A stretch of DNA of 64,000 bases from Psychrosphaera haliotis (GTDB lineage Bacteria > Pseudomonadota > Gammaproteobacteria > Enterobacterales > Alteromonadaceae), in the NCBI RefSeq assembly GCF_039523615.1, contig NZ_BAAAFQ010000001.1:372001-436000 (forward strand), given 5' to 3'. The notes under the pieces were generated by a model that saw only the letters and a program-made list of their open reading frames with translations, was not told where the DNA came from and did not search any database. Position numbers and translations under genes: made by a program. Below, piece after piece: positions 34,990 through 44,211 of the stretch (position 1 is the first letter of the stretch; each line of letters opens with the position of its first letter).

Positions 34990-35808
34990 GTGATACCGGG
35001 CCTAACAGTCACTCAAGCGTGCCTTTATCTGGGGATTTCACGCCAAGCTTTATACCAACGTGGTAAAAGACAGGCTGCTCAAAATAAACACGAAGCGTCC
35101 GTGCTTGAACAGGTTAGAAATGAACGGCTTGTTCACCCTCGCATTGGAGCACGCAAACTCAAGTACCTACTTAACCTTAAAAATATTTTTATTGGTCGAG
35201 ACCATCTCTTCAACTTATTAAGAGATAAACGGCTGCTTGTCAGCCCTAAAAGAGCCTACCATCGAACAACCAATAGTCACCATAGGTTTCATTGTCACCC
35301 CAATGTAATAAAAAATGGTTATTCGGCTGTGCAGCCCGAGCAATTGTGGGTGGCCGATATCACTTATCTGCCAACACGAGATGGTGAGTCATATGTAAGC
35401 TTAATCACTGACGCATTCTCACGAAAGATCGTGGGATACCAGGTTGATAGTCATATGAAAACAAACTCAGTCAAAAAAGCTTTTACTAGCGCCCTGAAAC
35501 AGCGAACAAAACAAGGAGACTTGATTCATCACTCAGACCGCGGAGTTCAATACTGCTCTGCGGAGTATCAAGGTCTGCACGAAAAGTACGGAGTGAAGTG
35601 TTCGATGACAGATGGATATGACTGTTATCAAAACGCCTTAGCTGAACGGATTAATGGAATACTCAAATCTGAATATCTGTTACACAAACCAAAGGATTTA
35701 GATGAAGCAAAGAAAATGGTCGCCGAGTCAGTAGCGATCTATAATCAAAAGAGGCCACACTCGGCCTTAAAATACAAAACGCCCGATGAAGTTCATCGAG
35801 CGTTTTAA
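34990..35808 (+). CDS. IS3-family transposase OrfB (DDE integrase domain)
   Basis: About 272 residues from a GTG; the frame stays open back to 34924, which barely overlaps orfA. An HTH_21-type segment (LVHPRIGARKLKYLLNLKNI) precedes the rve catalytic domain. The catalytic residues are visible in LWVADITYLPTRDG (first Asp), DLIHHSDRGVQYCSAEY (second Asp) and NALAERINGILKSEY (Glu). The C-terminal IYNQKRPHSALKYKTPDEVH is typical of IS3. No premature stop or frameshift is seen in this half. In IS3 elements the active OrfAB fusion comes from programmed -1 frameshifting, which the OrfA amber codon may affect. Confidence 0.92.
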   Translation: MIPGLTVTQACLYLGISRQALYQRGKRQAAQNKHEASVLEQVRNERLVHPRIGARKLKYLLNLKNIFIGRDHLFNLLRDKRLLVSPKRAYHRTTNSHHRFHCHPNVIKNGYSAVQPEQLWVADITYLPTRDGESYVSLITDAFSRKIVGYQVDSHMKTNSVKKAFTSALKQRTKQGDLIHHSDRGVQYCSAEYQGLHEKYGVKCSMTDGYDCYQNALAERINGILKSEYLLHKPKDLDEAKKMVAESVAIYNQKRPHSALKYKTPDEVHRAF

Positions 35809-35878
35809 AAGAAATAAGTGTCAACCTATTTCAGGACGGGTCAAAACTAACCTTAAGCTTAGTTTCTTAACGTTTTTA

Positions 35879-38101
35879 TTAGCTCAATTTAGACATTGCG
35901 TCATTTAATGTTTGGCTTGGACGCATTGCTGCAAAACCCTGCTCATCTGAAGGCTTATAGTAGCCGCCAATGTTCATCGCAGCACCTTGAACTTCATTCA
36001 GTTCAGTTACAATTGAATCTTCGTTAGCAGTTAGGTACTCAGCAAGCGCTTTAAATGTTGCTTGAAGATCAGCATCATCCGTTTGCGCCGCTAATTCTTG
36101 AGCCCAGTAAAGTGCTAAGAAGAAGTGAGAGCCACGGTTGTCTAACTCATTCACTTTACGTGACGGCGACTTGTTGTTGTCTAAAAACTTAGCGGTCGCT
36201 TTATCTAAGGTTACAGATAAAACTTTTGCTTTGTTGTTACCAACTGTGTTTCCTAAATGCTCATAAGAAGCCGCAAGCGCTAGGAACTCACCTAATGAAT
36301 CCCAACGTAAATGGTTTTCTTTTTCAAACTGTTGTACGTGCTTAGGCGCTGAACCACCTGCACCAGTTTCAAACAAACCGCCGCCGTTCATTAGAGGGAC
36401 AATTGATAGCATTTTAGCTGATGTTCCTAACTCTAAAATAGGGAATAAATCAGTTAAATAGTCACGTAATACGTTACCTGTTACAGAAATCGTATCTTCG
36501 CCCTTCTTGATTCTATCTAGTGTGAAACGAGTCGCGTCTTCAGGCGCTAAGATACGTAGGTCTAAACCATCTGTATCGTGATCTTTAAGGTATGTATTTA
36601 CCTTTTTGATCAATTGAGCGTCATGTGCGCGGTTTTCGTTTAACCAAAATACCGCTGGCATACCAGATAAACGTGAACGATTTACTGCTAATTTAACCCA
36701 ATCTTGAATTGGTGCATCTTTAACCTGACACATACGGTAGATATCGCCAGTTTCAACAGCGTGTTCAAAAACAACATTGCCGTCTTGGTCTGTTACTTTA
36801 ACAGTACCATTTGCTGGGATTTCAAACGTTTTATCGTGTGAACCATACTCTTCTGCTTTTTGAGCCATAAGTCCAACGTTAGGTACAGTACCCATAGTTG
36901 ACGGATCAAAAGCACCATTTTCAATACAGAATGAAATAGTTTCTTGGTAAACACCTGCATAACAACGATCAGGAATAACTGCTTTCATATCTTGAAGCTT
37001 ACCTTCCGCATTCCACATCTGACCTGATGTACGAATTGCAGCTGGCATAGATGCATCAATAATTACGTCTGAAGGTACGTGTAAGTTTGTAATACCACGA
37101 TCTGAGTCAACCATTGCAATATCAGGTGCAGTTTCATAAACCGCCATAATGTCTGCTTTGATTTCATCTTGCTTCGCCGCATCTAATTTTTCAATTTTTG
37201 CGTAAACGTCGCCTAAACCATTTTTAACATCAACACCTAGCTCTTCAAAAGTAGCTGCATGTTTTGCAAATACGTCTTTGTAGAAAACCTTAACGATATG
37301 ACCAAAAATGATTGGGTCAGAAACTTTCATCATCGTTGCTTTAAGGTGAGCTGAGAATAAAACTCCTTGCTCTTTTGCGTCTGCAATTTCTTTTGCTAAG
37401 AAGGTATTTAACGCACTTACGCTCATGAACGTTGCATCAACAACTTCACCGGCTAATACTGGAACTGAGTCTTTTAAAACATTTGATGAACCATCAGTGC
37501 CAACAAACTCAATTTTTAGTGAGCCGTCTTTCGCAATAGTTGTCGACTTTTCACTTGCAAAGAAATCGCCATCGCTCATATGTGCTACGTGAGACTTAGA
37601 TGTCTTTTCCCACTTACCCATTGAGTGTGGGTTTTTCTGCGCGTACTGTTTAACAGCACCTGGTGCACGACGGTCAGAGTTACCTTCACGTAAAACTGGG
37701 TTTACTGCTGAACCTAATACTTTAGAGTAAGCGGCTTTGATTGCTTGCTCTTCATCTGATTTCGCTTCTTCAGGAAACTCAGGAAGTTTAACACCCTGTG
37801 CTTGAAGCTCTTTGATAGCCGCTTTTAATTGCGGAATAGAAGCTGAGATATTAGGAAGCTTAATAATGTTCGCTTCTGGAGTTTTAGCAACTTGACCTAA
37901 ATATGCTAAGTCATCGTTTACTCGCTGATCTTCTGGCAGAAAATCGGCTAAGTTAGCAATAATTCGAGCAGCTAGTGAAATATCACGAGTTTCAACTTCG
38001 ATACCAGCTGTTTTGCTGAACGCTTCAACAATTGGTAAAAATGAATAGGTCGCCAATGCTGGCGCTTCATCTGTTTTTGTGTAGATGATTTTTGATGTCA
38101 T
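35879..38101 (-). CDS. icd: NADP-dependent isocitrate dehydrogenase, monomeric type
   Basis: A 740-residue single-chain enzyme, the usual length for the monomeric IDH family and unrelated in length to the 416-residue E. coli dimeric Icd. It begins SKIIYTKTDEAPALATYSFL. Family-typical segments are NPVLREGNSDRRAPGAVKQY, the MGKWEKTSKSHVAHMSDGDF region, LHVPSDVIIDASMPAAIRTS and NGGGLFETGAGGSAPKHVQQ. It converts isocitrate to 2-oxoglutarate with NADPH production in the TCA cycle. It occupies the same slot next to rluE-mnmA-hflD-purB that dimeric icd occupies in E. coli. An IS3 element lies 35 bases beyond its stop. Confidence 0.96.
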   Translation of the reverse strand: MTSKIIYTKTDEAPALATYSFLPIVEAFSKTAGIEVETRDISLAARIIANLADFLPEDQRVNDDLAYLGQVAKTPEANIIKLPNISASIPQLKAAIKELQAQGVKLPEFPEEAKSDEEQAIKAAYSKVLGSAVNPVLREGNSDRRAPGAVKQYAQKNPHSMGKWEKTSKSHVAHMSDGDFFASEKSTTIAKDGSLKIEFVGTDGSSNVLKDSVPVLAGEVVDATFMSVSALNTFLAKEIADAKEQGVLFSAHLKATMMKVSDPIIFGHIVKVFYKDVFAKHAATFEELGVDVKNGLGDVYAKIEKLDAAKQDEIKADIMAVYETAPDIAMVDSDRGITNLHVPSDVIIDASMPAAIRTSGQMWNAEGKLQDMKAVIPDRCYAGVYQETISFCIENGAFDPSTMGTVPNVGLMAQKAEEYGSHDKTFEIPANGTVKVTDQDGNVVFEHAVETGDIYRMCQVKDAPIQDWVKLAVNRSRLSGMPAVFWLNENRAHDAQLIKKVNTYLKDHDTDGLDLRILAPEDATRFTLDRIKKGEDTISVTGNVLRDYLTDLFPILELGTSAKMLSIVPLMNGGGLFETGAGGSAPKHVQQFEKENHLRWDSLGEFLALAASYEHLGNTVGNNKAKVLSVTLDKATAKFLDNNKSPSRKVNELDNRGSHFFLALYWAQELAAQTDDADLQATFKALAEYLTANEDSIVTELNEVQGAAMNIGGYYKPSDEQGFAAMRPSQTLNDAMSKLS

Positions 38102-38239
38102 TTAGATTCCCTACATTTGCAGTGAGTTTGTCGTCCGAATAAGTATAGCGGACGATTATCTGAATATAAGTCTGAATTTTGGTTGTGCATACTATAAAAT
38201 ACCGGTACTTAAAGAAAGACCTTTATCTATAATAGCGCT

Positions 38240-38995
38240 ATGAAAACTGTAAAAAATAATGCCCAACGTCAAAATGTGGGCAAAAACACAAATAATCAAC
38301 GATTTGGTAAAAATAAATCGTCTAATTCTCGATCAGACAAATCCAGTTCTAGTGACAAGAGGACTTCGGGTGGTGCCTACTCGTCTAATGCTAAAGCACG
38401 CCGAGGAAAACCTTCGAGTCAAAATAAGGCATCCGATCAACCTAAAGAGAATAGTAAAGTTGTTTTGTTTAACAAACCTTTTCAAGTATTAACACAATTT
38501 AGTGATCAAGATGGTCGAGCAACATTAAAAGACTACATAGATATCGAAGGTGTTTATGCAGCGGGACGGCTCGATAGAGACAGTGAAGGATTGTTAGTTT
38601 TAACTAATGATGGGGCTTTGCAAAATAAAATAGCGAGTCCAAAACACAAAACCACTAAGTGTTACTGGGTTCAGGTTGAAGGCGCTCCTACAGAAGAACA
38701 ACTTCAACCATTAAGAGACGGTGTTGAACTAAAAGACGGTTTAACAAAACCAGCAAAAGTACAAAAAATAGCACAACCTGAATTAGTATGGTCAAGAGTT
38801 CCACCCATTAGAGAAAGAGCAAATATTCCTACAACCTGGTTAGAGATTACTATTTCTGAAGGTAAAAATAGACAGGTACGACGAATGACAGCCCACATAG
38901 GTTTCCCTACCTTAAGATTAATTAGATATAGGGTTGGAAACTGGACGCTGGATGGTATCGATGTTGGAACCTATAAAGTCATCGAAAAACCTTAA
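38240..38995 (+). CDS. rluE: 23S rRNA pseudouridine(2457) synthase RluE with extended N-terminus
   Basis: 251 residues. Residues 1-75 are a low-complexity Asn/Ser/Lys/Arg stretch, probably disordered and RNA-binding. The RsuA/RluE-type catalytic domain follows: VVLFNKPFQVLTQFSDQDGR, then the catalytic Asp in AAGRLDRDSEGLLVLTNDGA, PPIRERANIPTTWLEITISE and GKNRQVRRMTAHIGFPTLRL. RluE isomerises U2457 of 23S rRNA. It is divergent from icd with a 138-base gap. The start at 38240 could be shortened, because the extension has no conserved domain. Confidence 0.92.
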   Translation: MKTVKNNAQRQNVGKNTNNQRFGKNKSSNSRSDKSSSSDKRTSGGAYSSNAKARRGKPSSQNKASDQPKENSKVVLFNKPFQVLTQFSDQDGRATLKDYIDIEGVYAAGRLDRDSEGLLVLTNDGALQNKIASPKHKTTKCYWVQVEGAPTEEQLQPLRDGVELKDGLTKPAKVQKIAQPELVWSRVPPIRERANIPTTWLEITISEGKNRQVRRMTAHIGFPTLRLIRYRVGNWTLDGIDVGTYKVIEKP

Positions 38996-39012
38996 AAAGG
39001 GCCATTTCGAAC

Positions 39013-39042
39013 TTACTTATTAATAGCGGTTTATGTTAGAAT
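39013..39042 (+). promoter_or_regulatory. candidate extended -10 promoter for mnmA-hflD-purB
   Basis: TGTTAGAAT (TG-n-TAGAAT, with the hexamer at 39037-39042) lies 40 bases before mnmA. A weak TTACTT is at 39013 with an 18-base spacer. Confidence 0.5.
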
Positions 39043-39082
39043 CCGCGCAAATTTTAACTGTCTGGAATAATTTACTGCACCT

Positions 39083-40210
39083 ATGTCTGAGATTTCATCT
39101 GAAACGCTAAGCTTAAATGCAACAAAAAAAGTTATCGTTGGTATGTCCGGCGGTGTTGACTCATCTGTTTCTGCCTATCTATTGCAACAGCAAGGGTACC
39201 AGGTGGAAGGTCTTTTCATGAAAAACTGGGAAGAAGACGACGATGATGAATATTGCTCAGCGGCTGAAGATCTAAAAGACGCGCAAGACGTGTGCGACAA
39301 GTTAGGTATTGAACTTCATACGGTTAATTTTGCATCAGAATACTGGGACAATGTTTTTGAACACTTTTTGGAAGAGTACAAGGCAGGCCGCACCCCGAAC
39401 CCAGACATCATGTGCAACAAAGAAATTAAGTTTAAAGCCTTTCTTCAATTTTCTGCAGAAATCCTTGGCGCTGACTATATTGCAACTGGCCACTATGTTC
39501 GCAGAACTGCTGACGACAATAATACCCAAATGTTACGTGGTCTTGACGACAATAAAGATCAAAGTTACTTCTTGTACGCTATTGGCGAAAAACAAATAGC
39601 ACAAACGTTATTCCCTGTTGGCGAATTAGAGAAGCCGGAAGTAAGGCGCATTGCTGAAGAACAAGGTTTAGTAACCGCTGATAAAAAAGACTCAACGGGC
39701 ATCTGTTTCATTGGTGAACGTAAGTTTAAAGACTTTTTACAAAAGTTTTTACCCGCCCAGCCAGGTGATATTGAAACGCCAGAAGGCGAAGTTATTGGTC
39801 AACATGAAGGTTTGATGTATCACACATTGGGCCAACGTAAAGGCCTTTTAATTGGTGGTTTAAAAGAGTTTAAAGATCAACCTTGGTTTGTTGTTGATAA
39901 AGACGTTAAGCGCAATGTATTAATTGTTGGTCAAGGTAAAAACCACCCTCTTCTGTTTTCTGATGGTCTTGTGGCGAACCAGTTAAATTGGGTAGATGGC
40001 AAAGGCCCTCAAAACGCAATGCGCTTAACCGTGAAAACACGCTATCGCCAAGAAGATATACCATGCGCTGTGACGCCAGATTTGGAAAAAGGAACAATAA
40101 AAGTCCTGTTTGATACCCCTCAAAGAGCCGTAACACCTGGACAATCTGCTGTCTTTTATGACGGTGATGTATGTTTAGGCGGCGGTATTATTGAGCAGTA
40201 CTTAAGATAA
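39083..40210 (+). CDS. mnmA: tRNA-specific 2-thiouridylase MnmA
   Basis: A 375-residue enzyme making 2-thiouridine at wobble U34 of tRNA-Lys, -Glu and -Gln, with sulfur relayed by the Tus proteins. The PP-loop SGGVDSS is at residues 22-28. The catalytic nucleophile Cys111 is in PDIMCNKEIKF, and the sulfur-accepting Cys207 is in DSTGICFIGERKF. The C-terminal half contains HTLGQRKGLLIGG and ends in the beta-barrel domain. HflD begins one base after the stop codon, followed by purB, as in E. coli. Confidence 0.96.
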   Translation: MSEISSETLSLNATKKVIVGMSGGVDSSVSAYLLQQQGYQVEGLFMKNWEEDDDDEYCSAAEDLKDAQDVCDKLGIELHTVNFASEYWDNVFEHFLEEYKAGRTPNPDIMCNKEIKFKAFLQFSAEILGADYIATGHYVRRTADDNNTQMLRGLDDNKDQSYFLYAIGEKQIAQTLFPVGELEKPEVRRIAEEQGLVTADKKDSTGICFIGERKFKDFLQKFLPAQPGDIETPEGEVIGQHEGLMYHTLGQRKGLLIGGLKEFKDQPWFVVDKDVKRNVLIVGQGKNHPLLFSDGLVANQLNWVDGKGPQNAMRLTVKTRYRQEDIPCAVTPDLEKGTIKVLFDTPQRAVTPGQSAVFYDGDVCLGGGIIEQYLR

Positions 40211-40211
40211 T

Positions 40212-40847
40212 ATGAGCGAACAAATGCGTAACCAAACAATAGCAATGGCTGCGCTTTGTGAAGCAGCCCTGCTCATTCAGCAAGTATCTAAAGGTCAGGC
40301 TTTTGATAGCCAAGCAGTAGCGACGTTAGTTGGCGGCATTATGAATACCGCCCCTGAAAATGTTGACCAAGTCTATCCAAACCTAGCGTCTTTAAAACAA
40401 GGCAGCTATTTGCTTGTACACCAACTAAGCGGCCAAGCAACGAGTAAAGATGTAGAAGTGACTCGTTATTTGGCTGGCATGATGTCTCTATCAAAAAAGC
40501 TTCTTAATAATCAAACTGCATTAACGGGCTTATCAACATCTTTAAAAGAGGTTGAGCGTCGACTGGAACATTTTGACATTACAGACTCATCAATTATTGG
40601 TAACTTTGCTGATATCTACAGCAAAAACATCAGCCCTATTGGCCAAAAAATTAAAGTCATCGGCACCCCACAAAATTTAAAACAACCCATTATCCAAAAC
40701 CAAGTCAGAGCATTATTACTAGCAGGCGTTAGAGCCGCAGTGTTATGGCGTCAAATGGGTGGTAAAAGACGACAATTTATTTTTAGTCGCAATAAAATAT
40801 TAAAAAGCGCAATTTCATTTAACAACGAATTATCATCAATCAGTTAA
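40212..40847 (+). CDS. hflD: HflD (lysogenization regulator homologue)
   Basis: A 211-residue, all-helical, membrane-associated protein, close to the 213 residues of E. coli HflD. Recognisable segments are CEAALLIQQVSKGQAFDSQA and the C-terminal VRALLLAGVRAAVLWRQMGG followed by KRRQFIFSRNKILK. In E. coli it affects phage lambda CII stability; its housekeeping role is unresolved. It sits between mnmA and purB with almost no spacing, so the assignment is also supported by synteny. Confidence 0.93.
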   Translation: MSEQMRNQTIAMAALCEAALLIQQVSKGQAFDSQAVATLVGGIMNTAPENVDQVYPNLASLKQGSYLLVHQLSGQATSKDVEVTRYLAGMMSLSKKLLNNQTALTGLSTSLKEVERRLEHFDITDSSIIGNFADIYSKNISPIGQKIKVIGTPQNLKQPIIQNQVRALLLAGVRAAVLWRQMGGKRRQFIFSRNKILKSAISFNNELSSIS

Positions 40848-40856
40848 GAGGTCATC

Positions 40857-42227
40857 ATGCAACTCTCTGCACTTACAGCAATTTCACCAGTAGACGGACG
40901 TTACGGTAGCAAAGCTTCTGAACTTCGCTCAATATTTAGCGAGTTCGGTCTTATTAAGTACCGCGTAGTAGTAGAAGTTCGTTGGTTACAAAGACTATCG
41001 AGCATTACTGAAATTGCAGAAGTTCCTGCTTTTTCTAATGAAGCAAATGCAGTATTGAACAAAATTGTTGATGAGTTTTCAGAACAAGACGCACAGCGTA
41101 TTAAAGATATAGAGCGCACTACCAACCACGACGTAAAAGCGGTTGAATACTTCTTAAAAGAAAAAGTAGCAGACAACGCTGAATTAACGGCCGTTAACGA
41201 GTTCATTCATTTTGCTTGTACTTCAGAAGACATTAACAACCTATCACATGGCTTAATGTTAACTGCTGCTCGCGAAGACGTAATCTTGCCATATTGCGAC
41301 AAAATATTGTCTGAGTTGAAAGTATTAGCTAACGAATACAAATCTATTCCTATGATGTGCCGTACTCATGGTCAGCCTGCTACTCCATCAACGATGGGCA
41401 AAGAAATGGCTAACGTTTTCATGCGCCTTAAACGTCAACGCAGCCAAATTGCCAATGTAGAAATACTAGGTAAATTTAACGGTGCTGTTGGTAATTACAA
41501 CGCTCACCTTTCTGCTTACCCAGAACTAGATTGGCATGGTCAGTCTGAGCAATTTGTAACGTCGTTAGGCTTAACGTGGAACGCATTTACTACACAAATC
41601 GAACCTCATGACTACATTGCTGAGCTATTTGATGCCATGGCTCGATTCAATACTATTTTATTAGACTTTGATCGTGACGTTTGGGGCTACATTGCAATGG
41701 GCCACTTTAAGCAAAAAACCGTTGCTGGCGAAATTGGCTCTTCAACCATGCCACATAAAGTAAACCCAATTGATTTTGAAAATTCAGAGGGCAACCTTGG
41801 AATCGCTAACGCTATATTTGGACATTTAGCCACCAAACTGCCTGTATCAAGGTGGCAGCGTGATTTAACAGATTCAACGGTATTAAGAACCTTAGGTGTG
41901 GGTGTTGCTCACTCAATTATTGCATACCAAGCAACGCTTAAAGGTATGAGTAAATTAGAAGTAAACGAGCAAAGCTTATTAGACGAATTAGACAATAACT
42001 GGGAACTATTAGCAGAGCCAATTCAAACAGTTATGCGTCGATACGGTATTGAAAAACCGTATGAAAAGCTAAAAGACTTAACACGTGGTAAAAAGGTTAA
42101 CCAACAAGTTATGGCTGAGTTTATTGATAACTTAGAACTTCCTGACTCGGTAAAAGCTGAACTTAAAACCATGACGCCAGCAAACTATATTGGTGATGCA
42201 GAAAAGTTTGTAGCGTTACTAGACTAA
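40857..42227 (+). CDS. purB: adenylosuccinate lyase
   Basis: A 456-residue enzyme of the fumarase/aspartase superfamily. It acts twice in purine synthesis, releasing fumarate from SAICAR and from adenylosuccinate. The superfamily signature GEIGSSTMPHKVNPIDFENS is present. TNHDVKAVEYFLKEK and CRTHGQPATPSTMGKE supply the catalytic and substrate-binding His residues. A good AAGAGGT ribosome site is just upstream. It is the last gene of the mnmA unit and is followed by a strong terminator. Confidence 0.96.
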   Translation: MQLSALTAISPVDGRYGSKASELRSIFSEFGLIKYRVVVEVRWLQRLSSITEIAEVPAFSNEANAVLNKIVDEFSEQDAQRIKDIERTTNHDVKAVEYFLKEKVADNAELTAVNEFIHFACTSEDINNLSHGLMLTAAREDVILPYCDKILSELKVLANEYKSIPMMCRTHGQPATPSTMGKEMANVFMRLKRQRSQIANVEILGKFNGAVGNYNAHLSAYPELDWHGQSEQFVTSLGLTWNAFTTQIEPHDYIAELFDAMARFNTILLDFDRDVWGYIAMGHFKQKTVAGEIGSSTMPHKVNPIDFENSEGNLGIANAIFGHLATKLPVSRWQRDLTDSTVLRTLGVGVAHSIIAYQATLKGMSKLEVNEQSLLDELDNNWELLAEPIQTVMRRYGIEKPYEKLKDLTRGKKVNQQVMAEFIDNLELPDSVKAELKTMTPANYIGDAEKFVALLD

Positions 42228-42283
42228 ACTAACATAATGAAATGTTATTCATCGTATATTAATCCAATGAATAACAAATGATA

Positions 42284-42313
42284 AAAGCCAGTCAAAAGAC
42301 TGGCTTTGTTTTT
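42284..42313 (+). terminator. rho-independent terminator after purB
   Basis: AAAGCCAGTC and GACTGGCTTT form a perfect 10-bp stem around AAAA, followed by GTTTTT. Confidence 0.92.
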
Positions 42314-42336
42314 ACTGAATAAGGCTAATTGTCATC

Positions 42337-43488
42337 ATGAATATTAATTGGACCAACGTTACACAAGCAGACTTTATTAACTATTATTGGCAACAGAAAC
42401 CTGTCGTTTTAAAAAATGCTATTGCTGACTTTGCTGATCCAATTGACGCCAATGACTTAGCCGGTTTAGCAATGGAAGAAGTGGTAGAGTCTCGAATTGT
42501 TAAACAAACTAATAACAAGTGGAACGTACAACACGGGCCGTTCAAAGAGTTTGATGATTTACCTGAACAAGCTTGGTCTCTTTTAGTACAAGGTGTAGAC
42601 CGTTGGATACCAGAAATCTATAGCTTAAGAGAACTAGTTAACTTTATTCCTAAGTGGAGCGTTGACGATGTGATGGTTTCTTACAGCGCCATAAGTGGTG
42701 GTGTTGGTGCCCATTTAGATCAGTATGACGTTTTTATCATTCAAGGAAGTGGCCAACGACAATGGCAAGTAGGTTCAGTAGATAAAAGCTTGTCTCAAAA
42801 AGAAGTTGTGCAAGACTTGTTACAGGTCGATGATTTCAGTCCTATTATTGATGAAGTATTGGAACCGGGTGATATTTTATATATTCCACCTTTTGCTCCT
42901 CATTGCGGAGTAAGTTTAGAGCCTAGCCTGAGTTACTCTATTGGATTTCGTGCACCAAGTCAGACAGAATTACTTACTTCTTTCGCTGATTTTATCTATG
43001 AAAACGAACAGGGTAAAACTAGATTTGTTAATGAGAATATAAACAATTCAGAAAGCCAAGATAGCTCAACAATGTCAGACTCTACAGTAAATGATCTAAA
43101 AAACTTCATGTTAGAGTCATTACAAAACAACCAATTTGAAAAGTTTTTACATCAATTCCTAACGGAGCCAACTAGGGAGTTAGATATCCTTCCAAGTGAA
43201 CAGGAATGGAGCGAAGAGCAACTTTCGCAATTACTTCAGTCGAGTAATATACGTATTAATAAAGTTCTAGCCTTAAAAACTTCTTACTTTATAGATGATC
43301 AAGGTCTGCATTTTTATTGCAACGGTACATATTTTAAACTGATTGATTCACAACAAGAATTTGTAAGTGTGCTACACAGGTCTGAGTCCCTTGACAAATC
43401 TAATCTAAAAAGTTCCCTAAACCAATTAGAAAATATTTCACTTTTGACTACACTTATTAATACAGGTTATCTATTTATAGACGAGTAA
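42337..43488 (+). CDS. roxA: ribosomal protein uL16 arginine hydroxylase RoxA (YcfD-type JmjC oxygenase)
   Basis: 383 residues. The JmjC/cupin core has the iron ligands His126 and Asp128 (GAHLDQYDVF) and the distal His189 (PFAPHCGVS). EPGDILYIPPFAP precedes the distal ligand, and the C-terminal winged-helix region is present (residues 230-383). YcfD hydroxylates Arg81 of ribosomal protein L16 in E. coli using 2-oxoglutarate and O2. The length matches the 373-residue E. coli enzyme. A GNAT gene starts 2 bases after the stop. Confidence 0.92.
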   Translation: MNINWTNVTQADFINYYWQQKPVVLKNAIADFADPIDANDLAGLAMEEVVESRIVKQTNNKWNVQHGPFKEFDDLPEQAWSLLVQGVDRWIPEIYSLRELVNFIPKWSVDDVMVSYSAISGGVGAHLDQYDVFIIQGSGQRQWQVGSVDKSLSQKEVVQDLLQVDDFSPIIDEVLEPGDILYIPPFAPHCGVSLEPSLSYSIGFRAPSQTELLTSFADFIYENEQGKTRFVNENINNSESQDSSTMSDSTVNDLKNFMLESLQNNQFEKFLHQFLTEPTRELDILPSEQEWSEEQLSQLLQSSNIRINKVLALKTSYFIDDQGLHFYCNGTYFKLIDSQQEFVSVLHRSESLDKSNLKSSLNQLENISLLTTLINTGYLFIDE

Positions 43489-43490
43489 AA

Positions 43491-43946
43491 ATGAACTACA
43501 AAGCTGATAAAGTTTCGTGGAGGAAGTCATCAAAGGAAATTCGCGCCATTCGTGAACAAGTTTTTATTTACGAATATCAATTCCCATTAGAGTCAGAGTT
43601 TGACCACCATGACACACATTGCCAGCACGTTTTAGTGCGAGATGAACAAGGTGTCGCTATAGCAACAGGTCGGCTCTGCGACGACGGTAAAATAAGTCGT
43701 GTAGCGGTATTAATGAAACACCGCAATATAAAAGTTCGACGACAAGTGATTAAAGAGTTATTGCAGTTGGCTAAAACTAAAGGCCTCAAAAAAGTATACT
43801 TTGACTCAAGACTAGATGAAGTTGATAAATATAAGGAACAAGGATTTGTTCCCACAGGCACAGTATACATGGATGCCGGCATTGCTAAGCAACCTTTGAT
43901 GTGTGCGTTAGAATTATTTAAGATTGCCCCAACCGTACTCCACTAA
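43491..43946 (+). CDS. GNAT family N-acetyltransferase
   Basis: A 151-residue cytoplasmic protein with the GNAT fold. It begins with an IRAIREQVFIYEYQFPLE helix. The ATGRLCDDGKISRVAVLMKH strand and turn and the RRQVIKELLQLAKTKGLK helix mark the acetyl-CoA pyrophosphate site, although the usual Q/R-x-x-G-x-G/A loop is weak. YKEQGFVPTGTVYMDAGI closes the fold. The substrate is unknown. It is probably cotranscribed with roxA. Confidence 0.82.
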   Translation: MNYKADKVSWRKSSKEIRAIREQVFIYEYQFPLESEFDHHDTHCQHVLVRDEQGVAIATGRLCDDGKISRVAVLMKHRNIKVRRQVIKELLQLAKTKGLKKVYFDSRLDEVDKYKEQGFVPTGTVYMDAGIAKQPLMCALELFKIAPTVLH

Positions 43947-44211
43947 AACAAAAACCAATATAATGATACTAGTATTCTGCAGTTGCTAGTTTTCTTTTAT
44001 TTTTCAATAAGCTCCGTCTCTACAAACTTTTAACTTTTACATTCTTTCACTTTGCAATATTACTTCTGCCCTATTCCGTCCTTACCATGGGATATAATCT
44101 TTACAATAAAATGTGGTCTAACCAGTAGCCTCTAACGTCAACTAGATTGCTAATTAATACTTCTCTGATAAAGTCCGTGAAAATTATTTATACCTACACA
44201 TGGAGTTACCG

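Larger units (their letters stand above)
34551..35843. mobile_element. IS3-family insertion sequence
   Basis: A 1.29-kb element bounded by imperfect inverted repeats: TGACCCGTCCTAAATAACGT at the left end and, read inward from the right end, TGACCCGTCCTGAAATAGGT; both continue with TGACACTT. It encodes orfA (helix-turn-helix plus leucine zipper) and orfB (DDE integrase domain) in the -1 frame relationship usual for IS3. No clear target duplication is seen: the flanks are AAAT on the left and AAAC on the right. It sits between the receptor terminator and the 3-prime end of icd, so it disrupts no gene. OrfA appears to carry an internal stop. Confidence 0.93.

Noticed and set aside
43947..44199. 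RNA gene or small ORF in the gap before leucine dehydrogenase
   Set aside because: No tRNA-like fold, conserved stem or ribosome-site-preceded frame could be supported; the stretch is AT-rich intergenic DNA.
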